Positions 17,624-26,659 of a stretch of DNA of 64,000 nt are shown one piece after another. Numbering within the stretch: position 1 is the first letter of the stretch; every line of letters begins with the position of its first letter. The position numbers were made by a program, and so were the translations under genes. The notes below the pieces were generated by a model. It saw only the letters and a list, made by a program, of their open reading frames with translations, did no database searches and was not told the DNA's origin. Source of the DNA: Stigmatella erecta (GTDB taxonomy: Bacteria; Myxococcota; Myxococcia; Myxococcales; Myxococcaceae); the NCBI RefSeq assembly GCF_900111745.1, contig NZ_FOIJ01000013.1:124001-188000 (forward strand), given 5' to 3'.

Positions 17624-20425
17624 TCAAGGGCAGCTGAGCGGGTTGGCGGGGTTGCTGCCTGCGGCCCGCTCGTCCCCGTCGAGGTGCCCGTCGAGGTCCC
17701 GGTCGAGGCCGATGCGCTGGCCCGCGCCCAGAGGCACGCAGGTATAGGTCAGCGCCCCGGAGCCGGTGGCGACGAGCTGCCGGAGCACCAGGTCGGAGAC
17801 GGGCAGGTGGGCCTGCTTGTCGCGCTTGAACAGGCCGCTGCCCACGGAGAGGTAGCCCACGTCGGCCTGGGAGATGCGCCCCTTGGCCACGAGCTCACAC
17901 TCGCCCGCGTTGGCCCGCGCGATGAGCAGGTCCACGCGGGGGCCCGCCACGGCCGAGTTGGAGGCCGTGAGCGTCACCTGCTGGCCGACGATGGGGGCCA
18001 GGTTGCTGTCGAAGGCCAGCAGGAACTCGCCCATGTCCAGCTTGGCCTGGTGGCCCGCGGGCGTGTTGGGGATGCCCACCGAGTTGAAGGTGGGGTGGAA
18101 GTCGAAGCCGCTGTTGAAGCGCAGCATGGTGTCGAGCGAGCCATCGCTGTTGAAGCCGAAGCCGCGCACCTGGTCGCCGAGGAACGGATCCGGGGGCAGG
18201 AAGCCGAAGGGGTAGTTCACCCCGAACATGCCGACCTTCTGGTACAGGTTCCGCAGGTGGGGCGTCTTGGGGAAGATGGCCGTGCCGACGAACGCCGAGC
18301 GGCCGTCCGTGCCGAAGAAGCCCTTGAAGGGGCCCGCGCTGGGGTTGGCGTTGGGATCGATGCGGTGGCAGGACTCGCACGAGCCGTGGAAGAAGCTCTG
18401 GGTGTTGACGAAGAAGTCCTTGCCCGCCTGCTGCCGCGCCGTGAGGGAGTTGTCCAGCTTCCGGACCGGGTTGGGCGGGTAGACGATCTGCAGGATGAAG
18501 GCGGAGAACTGCTGCATCTCCGCGGCGGAGAGCTGCGCGTTGCGGCCGAGCAGATCCATGAAGGCCGGGTTGAACTTCGCGAACGCCGCGGCCTCGTTGT
18601 AGGCGCCGCTGTCCGGCTGGGCGCTCTCGGCGTCATTGCCGCCCGTGCGGTCCCCGCGCCAGTGCATGGGGCCGTGGTTGGCCATGCCGCGCAAGCTCTG
18701 GGTGGCCAGGGGGCCCTTCACCGGGTGGAAGTTCGGATCCTGGCCGAAGGTGGGGTCCGGTCCGAACTCGGGGGGCGCGGTGGCGATGGGGTTCAGGTTG
18801 TACGTGTAGGGGGCATCCGGGTTGCCCAGGTTCCAGTCCAGGCTGTCGAAGTCGCCGAAGATGTGACAGCTCGCGCAGGACGAGTCCCCGTGGCTGGAGC
18901 TCTTGCGCGCGTCATAGAGGAGCGGCCGGCCCGCCACCACGCTGGGGGGCTCGGGGTTGTACATTGGCAGGTGGGAGATCTCCTGCTTCGTGGTGGTGTT
19001 GATGACGGAGATGGCGTTGTCGAAGCGCGTCAGCACGTACATGCGCCCGCGCGCCTCATCCAGCACCAGGCCCGTGGGCCCGCCGCCGCTCACCGGAATC
19101 TGGTTCGCCGTGCTGGGCACGAAGGTGTCGGCCTCGAGCGCGGCGGTGGAATAGACGCCAATCTTCGAGGAGCCGAAGGCGGCCACGTACAGGGTGGCGC
19201 CGTCGGAGGTGACGGCCATGCCGAGCGGCTGCGCGAGGCTCTTGTCGTTCTCCGCGTTGGGCAGGGCGGCACAGCACGCGCCGTAGTTGATGTGCTTGTT
19301 GAGGTGCCGGGGCGCGACGCCCGAGGTGCCCAGCACGCTGATGCGGCTCTCGTGCAGGTGCCCGCGCAGGCTGGTGCCGGCGAGCGTGCCGGGGCCCTCG
19401 AAGCGCAGGTCGTTCCGGGCCTCGGTGTTGCTCACGTACACCTTACCGCTCACCGGGTTGACGGCCATGTTGAACAGGATGGTGCCCACGCCGGCGTAGA
19501 ACCCCGACGTTCCCCCGAGCTGCGCGGGCGGGGTGGCGGTGGCGTCGATGACGAACACGTCCTTGTCTGGCAGGGAGAACTTCACGTCGTTCGTCCAGGA
19601 GCGGCCCAGCGAGTCGAGCCAGTCCTGGCCGTTGAACTTCACCAGGACGCCGGTCTCCGGCGCGGCCATGCCCTGGAAGTTGACGTTGGGGCCCGGCACG
19701 CCGCCGGCCGCCTCGCCCCCGTTGGGCACCAGCGTCTCGTGAATGATGGTGGTGCGGTTGCCCGAGTGGAACGCGGCGGCATAGACGCGCGAGCCATCGG
19801 GCGTGACGGCCAGGGCGCGCGGGGTGTCGCTGAACAGGGTGAGGATGGTGAGCGGGGTGCCCCCCAGCGAGCTGCCCAGGGCGTTGGCATTGAAGACCCA
19901 GACGTCGGCGCGGCCAATGCCCGGCGTGGTGAACTGCGGATCATAGGGGACGTTCTGGCCCCGGTGGGCGGTGGTGATGAAGGCGCGGCCCTGGCTGGGC
20001 CCGGCGAAGACGATGTCGCGCGGCTCGTCGCCCACGAGCAGCGTCCGCACCACCGCGCCCCCCAGCCCCCCGGAGGCCACCTCCACCACGCTCACGCTGT
20101 CGGACAGGTGGTTGACGACCCAGACCTCGGTGTCACTGCGCGCCGCGACGGCAACGGGCTCCAGCCCCACAGGAATGGAGCCGAGCTGGGTGAGGCCACT
20201 GGCGGCTACCTTGAAGACTTCGAGCCGGTTGTCCGGGGTGTTGACGGCGAAGAGGTAGTTGCCGCTCGGTGCGAGGGCGAGGGGCCGGACCTGGCCACTC
20301 TCGAAGAGGGTGAACGATGCCGCGCTCGTGCGGGGGGCTGCATCCCCCACCAGGCTCACGAGCAAACACACGGCGAGGGCAATACATGACACATCACGGC
20401 AAGACGCCGCGCTCCTGGCTTTCAT
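17624..20425 (-). CDS. Exported beta-propeller / diheme cytochrome c fusion protein
   Basis: A 933-residue protein with a signal peptide (about 1-35). I chose the ATG at 20425 because GGAGG lies 5 bases before it. The N-terminal half is a seven-bladed YVTN/YncE-like propeller (repeats such as PLALAPSGNYLFAVNTPDNRL and GMAVTSDGATLYVAAFGSS). The C-terminal half has two CxxCH heme sites, CASCH and CESCH, in the arrangement of cytochrome c peroxidase/MauG-like diheme proteins, including GPLATQSLRGMANHGPMHWRGDR. It ends in a DRDLDGHLDGDERAAGSNP calcium-binding type segment. It probably carries out periplasmic electron transfer or peroxidation, or senses redox state; the substrate is unknown. It is a separate transcription unit convergent with the yfa-type operon. 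Confidence 0.85.
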   Translation of the reverse strand: MKARSAASCRDVSCIALAVCLLVSLVGDAAPRTSAASFTLFESGQVRPLALAPSGNYLFAVNTPDNRLEVFKVAASGLTQLGSIPVGLEPVAVAARSDTEVWVVNHLSDSVSVVEVASGGLGGAVVRTLLVGDEPRDIVFAGPSQGRAFITTAHRGQNVPYDPQFTTPGIGRADVWVFNANALGSSLGGTPLTILTLFSDTPRALAVTPDGSRVYAAAFHSGNRTTIIHETLVPNGGEAAGGVPGPNVNFQGMAAPETGVLVKFNGQDWLDSLGRSWTNDVKFSLPDKDVFVIDATATPPAQLGGTSGFYAGVGTILFNMAVNPVSGKVYVSNTEARNDLRFEGPGTLAGTSLRGHLHESRISVLGTSGVAPRHLNKHINYGACCAALPNAENDKSLAQPLGMAVTSDGATLYVAAFGSSKIGVYSTAALEADTFVPSTANQIPVSGGGPTGLVLDEARGRMYVLTRFDNAISVINTTTKQEISHLPMYNPEPPSVVAGRPLLYDARKSSSHGDSSCASCHIFGDFDSLDWNLGNPDAPYTYNLNPIATAPPEFGPDPTFGQDPNFHPVKGPLATQSLRGMANHGPMHWRGDRTGGNDAESAQPDSGAYNEAAAFAKFNPAFMDLLGRNAQLSAAEMQQFSAFILQIVYPPNPVRKLDNSLTARQQAGKDFFVNTQSFFHGSCESCHRIDPNANPSAGPFKGFFGTDGRSAFVGTAIFPKTPHLRNLYQKVGMFGVNYPFGFLPPDPFLGDQVRGFGFNSDGSLDTMLRFNSGFDFHPTFNSVGIPNTPAGHQAKLDMGEFLLAFDSNLAPIVGQQVTLTASNSAVAGPRVDLLIARANAGECELVAKGRISQADVGYLSVGSGLFKRDKQAHLPVSDLVLRQLVATGSGALTYTCVPLGAGQRIGLDRDLDGHLDGDERAAGSNPANPLSCP

Positions 20426-20681
20426 ACGGCCTCCACGCCCGGGCACGGCCCCCCCTTCACGGCCACAGCGAAGAAAAAAGAAATTTGAGAGGGCTGTAGA
20501 TATCCTGCGCTACTGTAACATGTTTTGTAAAGGGCCTCGTTTGATCCGAGAGCACGCTGGGCCGTCCGCCCACGCTTCAAGTGGAATCCGCCTCACGGCC
20601 GGGCCGGTTGGAGCCCATGTGAGCCTTTGAGGGCCGCGGTGAAACCTGTTGCATCCGCCGCTTTAATCCGCAAGCCGCACG

Positions 20682-23600
20682 TTATCTTGAAAACGTGAAA
20701 TGGCCCTCACTCCGGCTCAGGCTGTCCGGGGGAACCTCCGTGGCGTAGCGGATCATCCGGCCCCAATAGACATCCTCGGCATAGACATAATGGGTGTGGG
20801 TGCCGGGCTCTCTGCGGGCCGTCAGGGACGAGGCGTGGTCCATCCACCCGGCGCCCCAGCGGCTGGGTGCCCCGGGCCGCATCGTCGCGATGAGCAGCCC
20901 GTCCTCGTCATACATGCGGACCCAATGCTGGTCGTCGCGCGAGTGGCCCGTGTACCAGTACTCGTCATCCGCGGCGAGGGTGAAGGCTTTCCACTCGTCG
21001 GGGAGATGGACGCGCACCTTCTCCGAGCCATCCGGGTGGTGAAGCGTGACGACGCGGCCACTGCCGAAGCCCGCGGTGCCCCGGGCCGCGTCACTCTGAG
21101 CCGTCGTGCCGAGCGTCAGGAACCGCGGGCTGCCAGGAATCGAGCGGATCACCGCCGCGCGGTAATTCGTGGGCGAGGGGTCCGGGGGCAGCACGGTGTA
21201 CCGGGCATCGAAGCGATAGAGGGGGTTGTGGTTCGCGTCGAAGCCCTGGAGCGGGATGACCACCGCGCCTTCGGCGGGTGACGTCTGAGACAGCCAGAGG
21301 TCCCCCGTCTCGCTGACCCAGACATGCATGTCTCCGGCAATGCACTTCTCCGGGAACGACACCTCGGAGGGGGAATCCACCACGCCGTCCGCGGAGGAGT
21401 CGATCCACTGGAAGCACCGGTTGCCGGGGAGTGTGTTGTCATCAGCGCCGGTCCAGCCGAAGCCCAGGCTCGCGGCCCGGCGCATCCCGGTGTCCCCGGG
21501 TTCGAGCAGGTAAACGGTGACGCCTCCCCGGAACCCATCGGCGGTATAGAAAAGGAAGTCGCGGTAAAGGGGCGGGCCCTGGTGAGGATTCACCCGGAGC
21601 CGGCGCCGCTTGGAGACCTCATCGACGAAGGCGCTGTCGCTGGGCGTCCAGTTGTGTGTGTATTGCCAGGTGCCGGTGGTGGGGTCGACGGTGTACTGGC
21701 GCGGCCCACTGAGCACGGTGTGGGGCAGGGTCCCGGTCTCATCGACGAACGGGGCGGAGATGAACTCACTGCTCATGGAGCGCCGGAGGCGTCCATCGGC
21801 GTAGAACCATTGCAAGCGGTGGTTGCCGGTGTCCGCGACGGTGTAGCGGCCCTCGGCGTCCGCGGCGATTCCCGCCCGGTGGCCCAGCCGGAAATGATCC
21901 GCTTGAAGGGGGCCCGGCCGTGCCTGCTGGCCATGGGTGGCGAGCAGCCCGCCCTGGGCGGTGCCATACACCCTCACGCTTCCGGTGCCGTGCTCGGTCA
22001 GGAACAGCTGCGTCCCGCCCACCCCCAGGGCCACGGCATACGGGTCCGCCAGGCCGGAGAGGCTGCCCACGGGGACGCCCCAGGCGGAGGTGGGGGGCAG
22101 GGCGGTGCGGTACTGGGTGACGCGGTGGCCCTCCTGGGCCACCCACACGAAGCCGTGGCCATCAGCGGCGATGCCGAGGGGCCGGGTCACGGCGAACGAG
22201 CCCTGGAGCGTGCCCGAGCCCTTGGCGTAACACTCGACCCGGTTCCGCCGGTAGTTGCTCACCCAGAGGCACGTGGTGTCCACGGCCAGGCCATTGACGC
22301 CCACGAACCACCGGCTCTGGTCCGCGGTGGCCCGGCGCTGGCTGGAGGGTTTGGGATTGGCCGCGAAGGGATTGATGGGCAGGGCGCCATCGGCCGTGCC
22401 AGGGAAGGGCACGCGGGTGCCATCCCCGGCGCGGTGGCGGTTCACCACGTTGGCCATGAGGCCGTCCTGCTCCTTCCACTGGGCCACATAGACAAACTCG
22501 CCGTCGGCGGCCACGGCGAGGCTGAGCTTGGCGGGCACGGCCCAGTCCGGCGTGCCATTGGGCTTGTAGCGGCGCAAGTCCATGGCGGGCTCCTCCCAGG
22601 AGCTGGCCGTGTAAAGGTAGCCATCCGGGTCATATGCCAGGGCGGCGGCCTGGTGCGGCGCATGGGCCAGCCCATGAGAGGGATTGCCCGTGTTTCCCAC
22701 GCTGCCATCGTCCCGGGAGGCCACCCGGCTGACGACGGCCTTCCATTGATACGGCCCCTCGGGCAGCGCCTGGCCCAGGTCGTCCTGGCCGTCCCAGTAG
22801 AGCGGGCGGCCCGCGCCCTGGGCCACGGGCTCGCGGCTCTTGAGCGTCCGGACGAGCCGGCCGCGGGAGTCATAGATGGCGGCGCTGAGGTAGCCATCGT
22901 AGGGCACATCGAGGCGGCCGGCCTGCACGGAGCCCTCGGGGGGCTCGTCCGGGAGGATTGTCCGGGAGGTGACGGGCAAACCATACAGCTCCAGGCGCGA
23001 CAATCCCCTCACCTGGGGAGAGGCCCCCGTCCGGGGCAGCGTGACGCGGACATACTTCGCATCCCCGTGGCCCTCGGCCGTGGACCACGTGAGCACCGGC
23101 GCATGGCCCGGGGGCGCGGGGCCGTCGAAGACCGTGTGGTAGTGGAGGTCATCCACGGACAGCTCGACCTTGAGCGCCACGGGGGCGGCGGGCGCGCGGC
23201 CCCACCCGAGGATCATCTTCTCCAGGGCATAGGTGTCATCGAGCTGGACGCGGAACGCCGCGCCCTCGTGGGCGAGGTCGAGCTGCTGGTTGCTGTCGCT
23301 CCGGTCGTCGGGGCCGGTGGCCACCGGGTCCTCGGACAGGAGGTTGCTCGCCTTTCGAGAGGCGTGGTACCAGCCCCAGCCCCGCAGGGGCTCGAGCTTC
23401 GCCTTGCCGGAGCCTCGCCCGTTGACCGGATAGTGCCGCGTCACCTGCTTCGGGTCGGTCGAGTGGACCGACAGCCCGTCCACCCGGATGGGCTGGACGC
23501 CCGAGGGGGGGCTGAACACCTGCACGCGCACGAAGCGCCCGGGAATCGCCGGGAACTCGGCCGTCACGATGGGCTTCGTGTTGCCCCGCACGTCGGCGGC

Positions 23601-24449
23601 CAGCGTGTTGTTCCCGGGGTTGGTGGGATCGTTGCCGACCCAGATCTTGTAGCCCGTGGCGCTCAGGCTGGCCTCGCCGAAGCGCAGGCGCACCTTGTGG
23701 ATGTGCTGCACGTTGCCGGGGCCCAGGTCGAGCTGGAGCCACGAGGCGCTGGGAAAGTCATGGTAGTTGTTCGCGTCCTCGCCGAACTTCGTGGCCAGCT
23801 GCCGCACCCCCACGTTGGAGGGCGTGCTGGCCGTCAGCCGGACGCCGGGCCAGAAGACCAGGTTGACGGCCTCGCTGCGGGCGTAGCTCCGGGTGACGGG
23901 CCGCACCTCCCCGGCGGCGATCTCCGACAGGCCGTTGAGGTTGCCCGTGCCCCCCGTGGCCTCGAACTTCATCCACGTCACCGTCCTGGGCGCGAACGTG
24001 ATGGCCTTGAGGGCCCCGTCCGGGGGAATGCCGGTGACGTTCACCACCGTGTTGTCGCTGAAGCTCAAGCGGCCCGTGTTCACGTTGGGCCACGTGTTCG
24101 CCCGGTCGTACAGGTCCACGGCCTGGAGGGTCCGGGGCGTGTCCCACGCCAGCTGAATCCACGGGTTCAGCTCCCAGGCGGACACCCACTCGCCGCCCTC
24201 GGCCCCGATGCGCCCATCGACCGCCCGGCAGCCGTCCTGGACGACGCCCTGCTCGTCGGTATACGCCGACGAGGTGGTGATGTGTGCCTCGGGCGCGATG
24301 TTGGTCCCGCCGGGGAAGGGCGGGGGACAGGGCCCGGGGCCCGCCAGGCCCGTGGCGGGGGTGCTCCCCGCCCAGAGCGCCCAGAGGAGAACATTTCTCC
24401 GGAGCGCGCCTGGCTGCCGGGTCCTGGGGCGAACGCGAGCAACGGTCAC
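20682..24449 (-). CDS. Large secreted protein with discoidin-like domains and NHL-type propeller
   Basis: A 1255-residue exported protein. Signal sequence: RRNVLLWALWAGSTPATGLAG, about residues 17-37. Residues about 50-185 and 190-330 look like F5/8 type C (discoidin) carbohydrate-binding domains (NIAPEAHITTSSAYTDEQG; WIQLAWDTPRTLQAVDLYDR; FVRVQVFSPPSG), and a third related module follows. Residues about 520-590 form a FlgD-like Ig segment (YDSRGRLVRTL...LYWDGQDDLGQALPEGPYQW), and the rest is a long six- or seven-bladed NHL-like propeller. Such proteins bind extracellular polysaccharide or the cell surface. The start is a GTG with only a weak ribosome-binding site, so it is approximate. About 256 bp of non-coding DNA separate it from the cytochrome-propeller gene. 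Confidence 0.8.
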   Translation of the reverse strand: MTVARVRPRTRQPGALRRNVLLWALWAGSTPATGLAGPGPCPPPFPGGTNIAPEAHITTSSAYTDEQGVVQDGCRAVDGRIGAEGGEWVSAWELNPWIQLAWDTPRTLQAVDLYDRANTWPNVNTGRLSFSDNTVVNVTGIPPDGALKAITFAPRTVTWMKFEATGGTGNLNGLSEIAAGEVRPVTRSYARSEAVNLVFWPGVRLTASTPSNVGVRQLATKFGEDANNYHDFPSASWLQLDLGPGNVQHIHKVRLRFGEASLSATGYKIWVGNDPTNPGNNTLAADVRGNTKPIVTAEFPAIPGRFVRVQVFSPPSGVQPIRVDGLSVHSTDPKQVTRHYPVNGRGSGKAKLEPLRGWGWYHASRKASNLLSEDPVATGPDDRSDSNQQLDLAHEGAAFRVQLDDTYALEKMILGWGRAPAAPVALKVELSVDDLHYHTVFDGPAPPGHAPVLTWSTAEGHGDAKYVRVTLPRTGASPQVRGLSRLELYGLPVTSRTILPDEPPEGSVQAGRLDVPYDGYLSAAIYDSRGRLVRTLKSREPVAQGAGRPLYWDGQDDLGQALPEGPYQWKAVVSRVASRDDGSVGNTGNPSHGLAHAPHQAAALAYDPDGYLYTASSWEEPAMDLRRYKPNGTPDWAVPAKLSLAVAADGEFVYVAQWKEQDGLMANVVNRHRAGDGTRVPFPGTADGALPINPFAANPKPSSQRRATADQSRWFVGVNGLAVDTTCLWVSNYRRNRVECYAKGSGTLQGSFAVTRPLGIAADGHGFVWVAQEGHRVTQYRTALPPTSAWGVPVGSLSGLADPYAVALGVGGTQLFLTEHGTGSVRVYGTAQGGLLATHGQQARPGPLQADHFRLGHRAGIAADAEGRYTVADTGNHRLQWFYADGRLRRSMSSEFISAPFVDETGTLPHTVLSGPRQYTVDPTTGTWQYTHNWTPSDSAFVDEVSKRRRLRVNPHQGPPLYRDFLFYTADGFRGGVTVYLLEPGDTGMRRAASLGFGWTGADDNTLPGNRCFQWIDSSADGVVDSPSEVSFPEKCIAGDMHVWVSETGDLWLSQTSPAEGAVVIPLQGFDANHNPLYRFDARYTVLPPDPSPTNYRAAVIRSIPGSPRFLTLGTTAQSDAARGTAGFGSGRVVTLHHPDGSEKVRVHLPDEWKAFTLAADDEYWYTGHSRDDQHWVRMYDEDGLLIATMRPGAPSRWGAGWMDHASSLTARREPGTHTHYVYAEDVYWGRMIRYATEVPPDSLSRSEGHFTFSR

Positions 24450-24685
24450 ACCTTGAAATCTTTGGGGGATGTGACAGGAGTGCTACCGGCGCGCCGGTCC
24501 TGAGGAATATTCCTTCCAGGACGGAGAGAAGTACCCCCGGGGAGGCTCCAGATGGCGGGCGCTTGGGGCCAGAGCGAGGGAGGGACGTGTGATACCAAGC
24601 TCCCTGGCAGCCATCCGGTGCGGTCATTACGTTGAAAGTGCCGTATCCTAGAGCCGTATCCTTACAGACAGGACAGGAGCCTCAC

Positions 24686-25378
24686 ATCATTCGCGAACAG
24701 AGAAGCAGCCGCAGTGGAAGCCGTGACCAGCGCACCAACCGACGCATCCGCGCCCGGGAGGTTCGCGTGGTGAGCGCGGACGGTGAGCAGCTCGGCGTCA
24801 TGCCCCTGGAGGCCGCCCTCGCGCGCGCCCGCGACGAGGGGCTCGACCTGGTCGAGATCAGCCCCATGGCCAGCCCGCCCGTCTGCAAGCTCATGGACTA
24901 CGGCAAGTTCAAGTACGAGGAGAAGAAGAAGGCCTCGGAAGCCAAGCGGGCGCAGGTCGTCATCCAGCTGAAGGAAGTGAAGCTGCGCCCCAAGACGGAG
25001 GACCACGACTACGACTTCAAGGTGCGCAACATGCGCCGGTTCGTGGAGGAGGGGAACAAGGCGAAGGTCGTCGTCCAGTTCCGCGGCCGCGAAATCACCC
25101 ACCGCGAGCAGGGCACCGCCCTCCTCAACGACGTGGCCCAGGACCTGAAGGACGTGGCCATCGTGGAGCAGCCGCCCCGCATGGAAGGGCGCCTGATGTT
25201 CATGATTCTCGCGCCCACGCCCAAGGTGGCCCAGAAGGCCCGCGAGGCCGTGAAGCAGGCCGCCCAGGCCGCCAAGCGGACGCCGCCCCCGGGCAGCACG
25301 CCGCCCTCGAGCAACAAGCCCGCGGCGGAGAGCGCCGAGCGGGCCCCGGCACCGGACGAGCAGCCCGTGGCTCCCTGA
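24686..25378 (+). CDS. infC: Translation initiation factor IF-3 with AUC start (Dsg type)
   Basis: A 230-residue IF-3. The family core is unmistakable: RTNRRIRAREVRVVSADGEQLGVMPLEAAL, KLMDYGKFKYEEKKK, ITHREQGTALL and the C-terminal MEGRLMFMILAPTP. I place the start at the ATC codon at 24686 because AGGAG (24676-24680) is 5 bases upstream, the sequence from there (I-I-R-E-Q-R-S) is IF-3-like, and no ATG, GTG or TTG is well placed. The rare start lets IF-3 repress its own mRNA. The tail from about residue 190 to 230 is Pro/Ala/Glu-rich and longer than in most bacteria. Myxococcus xanthus Dsg (IF-3) is known to have both the AUC start and such a tail and to be needed for development. No rpmI or rplT follows. 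Confidence 0.93.
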   Translation: MIREQRSSRSGSRDQRTNRRIRAREVRVVSADGEQLGVMPLEAALARARDEGLDLVEISPMASPPVCKLMDYGKFKYEEKKKASEAKRAQVVIQLKEVKLRPKTEDHDYDFKVRNMRRFVEEGNKAKVVVQFRGREITHREQGTALLNDVAQDLKDVAIVEQPPRMEGRLMFMILAPTPKVAQKAREAVKQAAQAAKRTPPPGSTPPSSNKPAAESAERAPAPDEQPVAP

Positions 25379-25500
25379 GCGGGGGGCCCCGCGCCCCTCA
25401 CGGGGGAAGGGCGCTTCAAGTGCGGCCCCAAGGGGGGCAAGGACCTTGGTAGCATGGGCAGTGCGCCGTGGGCGCACGCGTCCCCTCTCCCGAGTCCGTA

Positions 25501-26643
25501 ATGACGAGCACGCCTTCCCAGCCCTCCCAGGATCTGCGCCTGGTTCCCATCGAGATTGCCCCCGAGACCTTCTGGGTCGGCAAGCGGGAGCCGGGCAGTA
25601 TCTTCCACGCCAATCCGTTCTTGCGGCGTTTCCGGGGCGTGGACGCCAAGACGCAGAAGCAGAACGAGTTCAACCTGCTGATCGACCCGGGCTCCAGCAG
25701 CGACTTCTCCACCATCCACACCAAGGTGTCCTCGCTCATCGGGGGGATGGAGCGCCTGTCGGCGATGTTCATCAACCACCAGGATCCGGACGTCGGCTCC
25801 TCGGCGGCCATCATCTCGGCGCGCTACTCGCCCCGGGCGGGCATCATCTGCTCGGAGGACACCTGGCGGCTCATCGTCCACTTCAACCTGCCGCGCGGCC
25901 GCTTCATCGCCACCGAGAAGTTCTCGCAAGGGCTCAACATCCCCACCGGCCACCGGCTCATCCCGGTGCCCTCGCCCTTCTGCCACTTCCGGGGCGCGGT
26001 GATGCTCTATGATCCGCAGACCCGGGTGCTCTTCTCCGGGGACCTGTTCGGCGGCCTCACCGAGGCGAAGGTGCAGGACCTGTGGGCCCAGGAGGCGGAC
26101 TGGACGGGCGTGCGCGCCTTCCACCAAATCTACATGCCGGTGAACTCCGCCCTGCTGCGCGCCGTGGCGGCCATCCGCAAGCTCCAGCCCGCGGTGGAGA
26201 TCATCGCCCCGCAGCACGGGCGCCTGGTGCGCGGGCCGCTCGTGGCGCAGTTCCTGGACCGCATGGAGCGGCTGCGCGTGGGGCTGGACATCATGGACGA
26301 GGCGCAGGACCGCACCCACCTGCAGGCCTGGAACTCCGTGGTGGACCGGGTGGTGTCGCTGGCGCGCGGCTACCTGGGCGCCTCCGTGGAGGCGAAGCTC
26401 AAGGGCAGCCAGGAGCTGGCGGACACGGCGGTGTTCGACGGCCAGCGCCTGAAGGTGAACCGCCTGGGCAAGTGGACGCTGGAGCACGTGGTGGAGCTGC
26501 TCTGCCAGGGCGAGCCACAGGAGATCGCCGGCCCCATCATCGTGGAGGCCACGAGCGCCGCGGCCGAGTACAACCTGCCCACGCCCCACCTCGACATCGA
26601 GGGCAACGGCGTGCCCGGCAGCGTGTCCTTGATCGGCAACTGA
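25501..26643 (+). CDS. Metallo-beta-lactamase-fold diiron protein (FprA/ODP-like)
   Basis: A 380-residue cytoplasmic protein of the flavo-diiron beta-lactamase family but without the flavodoxin domain, like the oxygen-binding diiron proteins (ODP). Ligand-type motifs are visible: NHQDPDVGSSAA (the HxExDH position, here HQDPD), a following His near SPFCHFRG, SGDLFGG with the bridging Asp, and APQHGRLVRG with the last His. ODPs bind or reduce dioxygen; in Treponema an ODP works with a CheX phosphatase to signal oxygen. The C-terminal 120 residues are a family-unlike extension. It is followed 16 bp later by a Ser/Thr kinase, suggesting an oxygen- or redox-linked signalling pair; that is inference. 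Confidence 0.75.
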   Translation: MTSTPSQPSQDLRLVPIEIAPETFWVGKREPGSIFHANPFLRRFRGVDAKTQKQNEFNLLIDPGSSSDFSTIHTKVSSLIGGMERLSAMFINHQDPDVGSSAAIISARYSPRAGIICSEDTWRLIVHFNLPRGRFIATEKFSQGLNIPTGHRLIPVPSPFCHFRGAVMLYDPQTRVLFSGDLFGGLTEAKVQDLWAQEADWTGVRAFHQIYMPVNSALLRAVAAIRKLQPAVEIIAPQHGRLVRGPLVAQFLDRMERLRVGLDIMDEAQDRTHLQAWNSVVDRVVSLARGYLGASVEAKLKGSQELADTAVFDGQRLKVNRLGKWTLEHVVELLCQGEPQEIAGPIIVEATSAAAEYNLPTPHLDIEGNGVPGSVSLIGN

Positions 26644-26659
26644 CCCAGCGGAGGCGCGA

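Noticed and set aside
17684-20389. A 901-codon plus-strand frame opposite the cytochrome-propeller gene
   Set aside because: Val/Ala/His/Arg-rich shadow; the minus strand has two CxxCH sites and a signal peptide.
21324-24503. A 1059-codon plus-strand frame opposite the discoidin-propeller gene
   Set aside because: Shadow frame without domain features.
24632-24685. Extending infC upstream to a TTG at 24632
   Set aside because: The extension is not conserved IF-3 sequence and has no ribosome-binding site; AGGAG positions the ATC at 24686.
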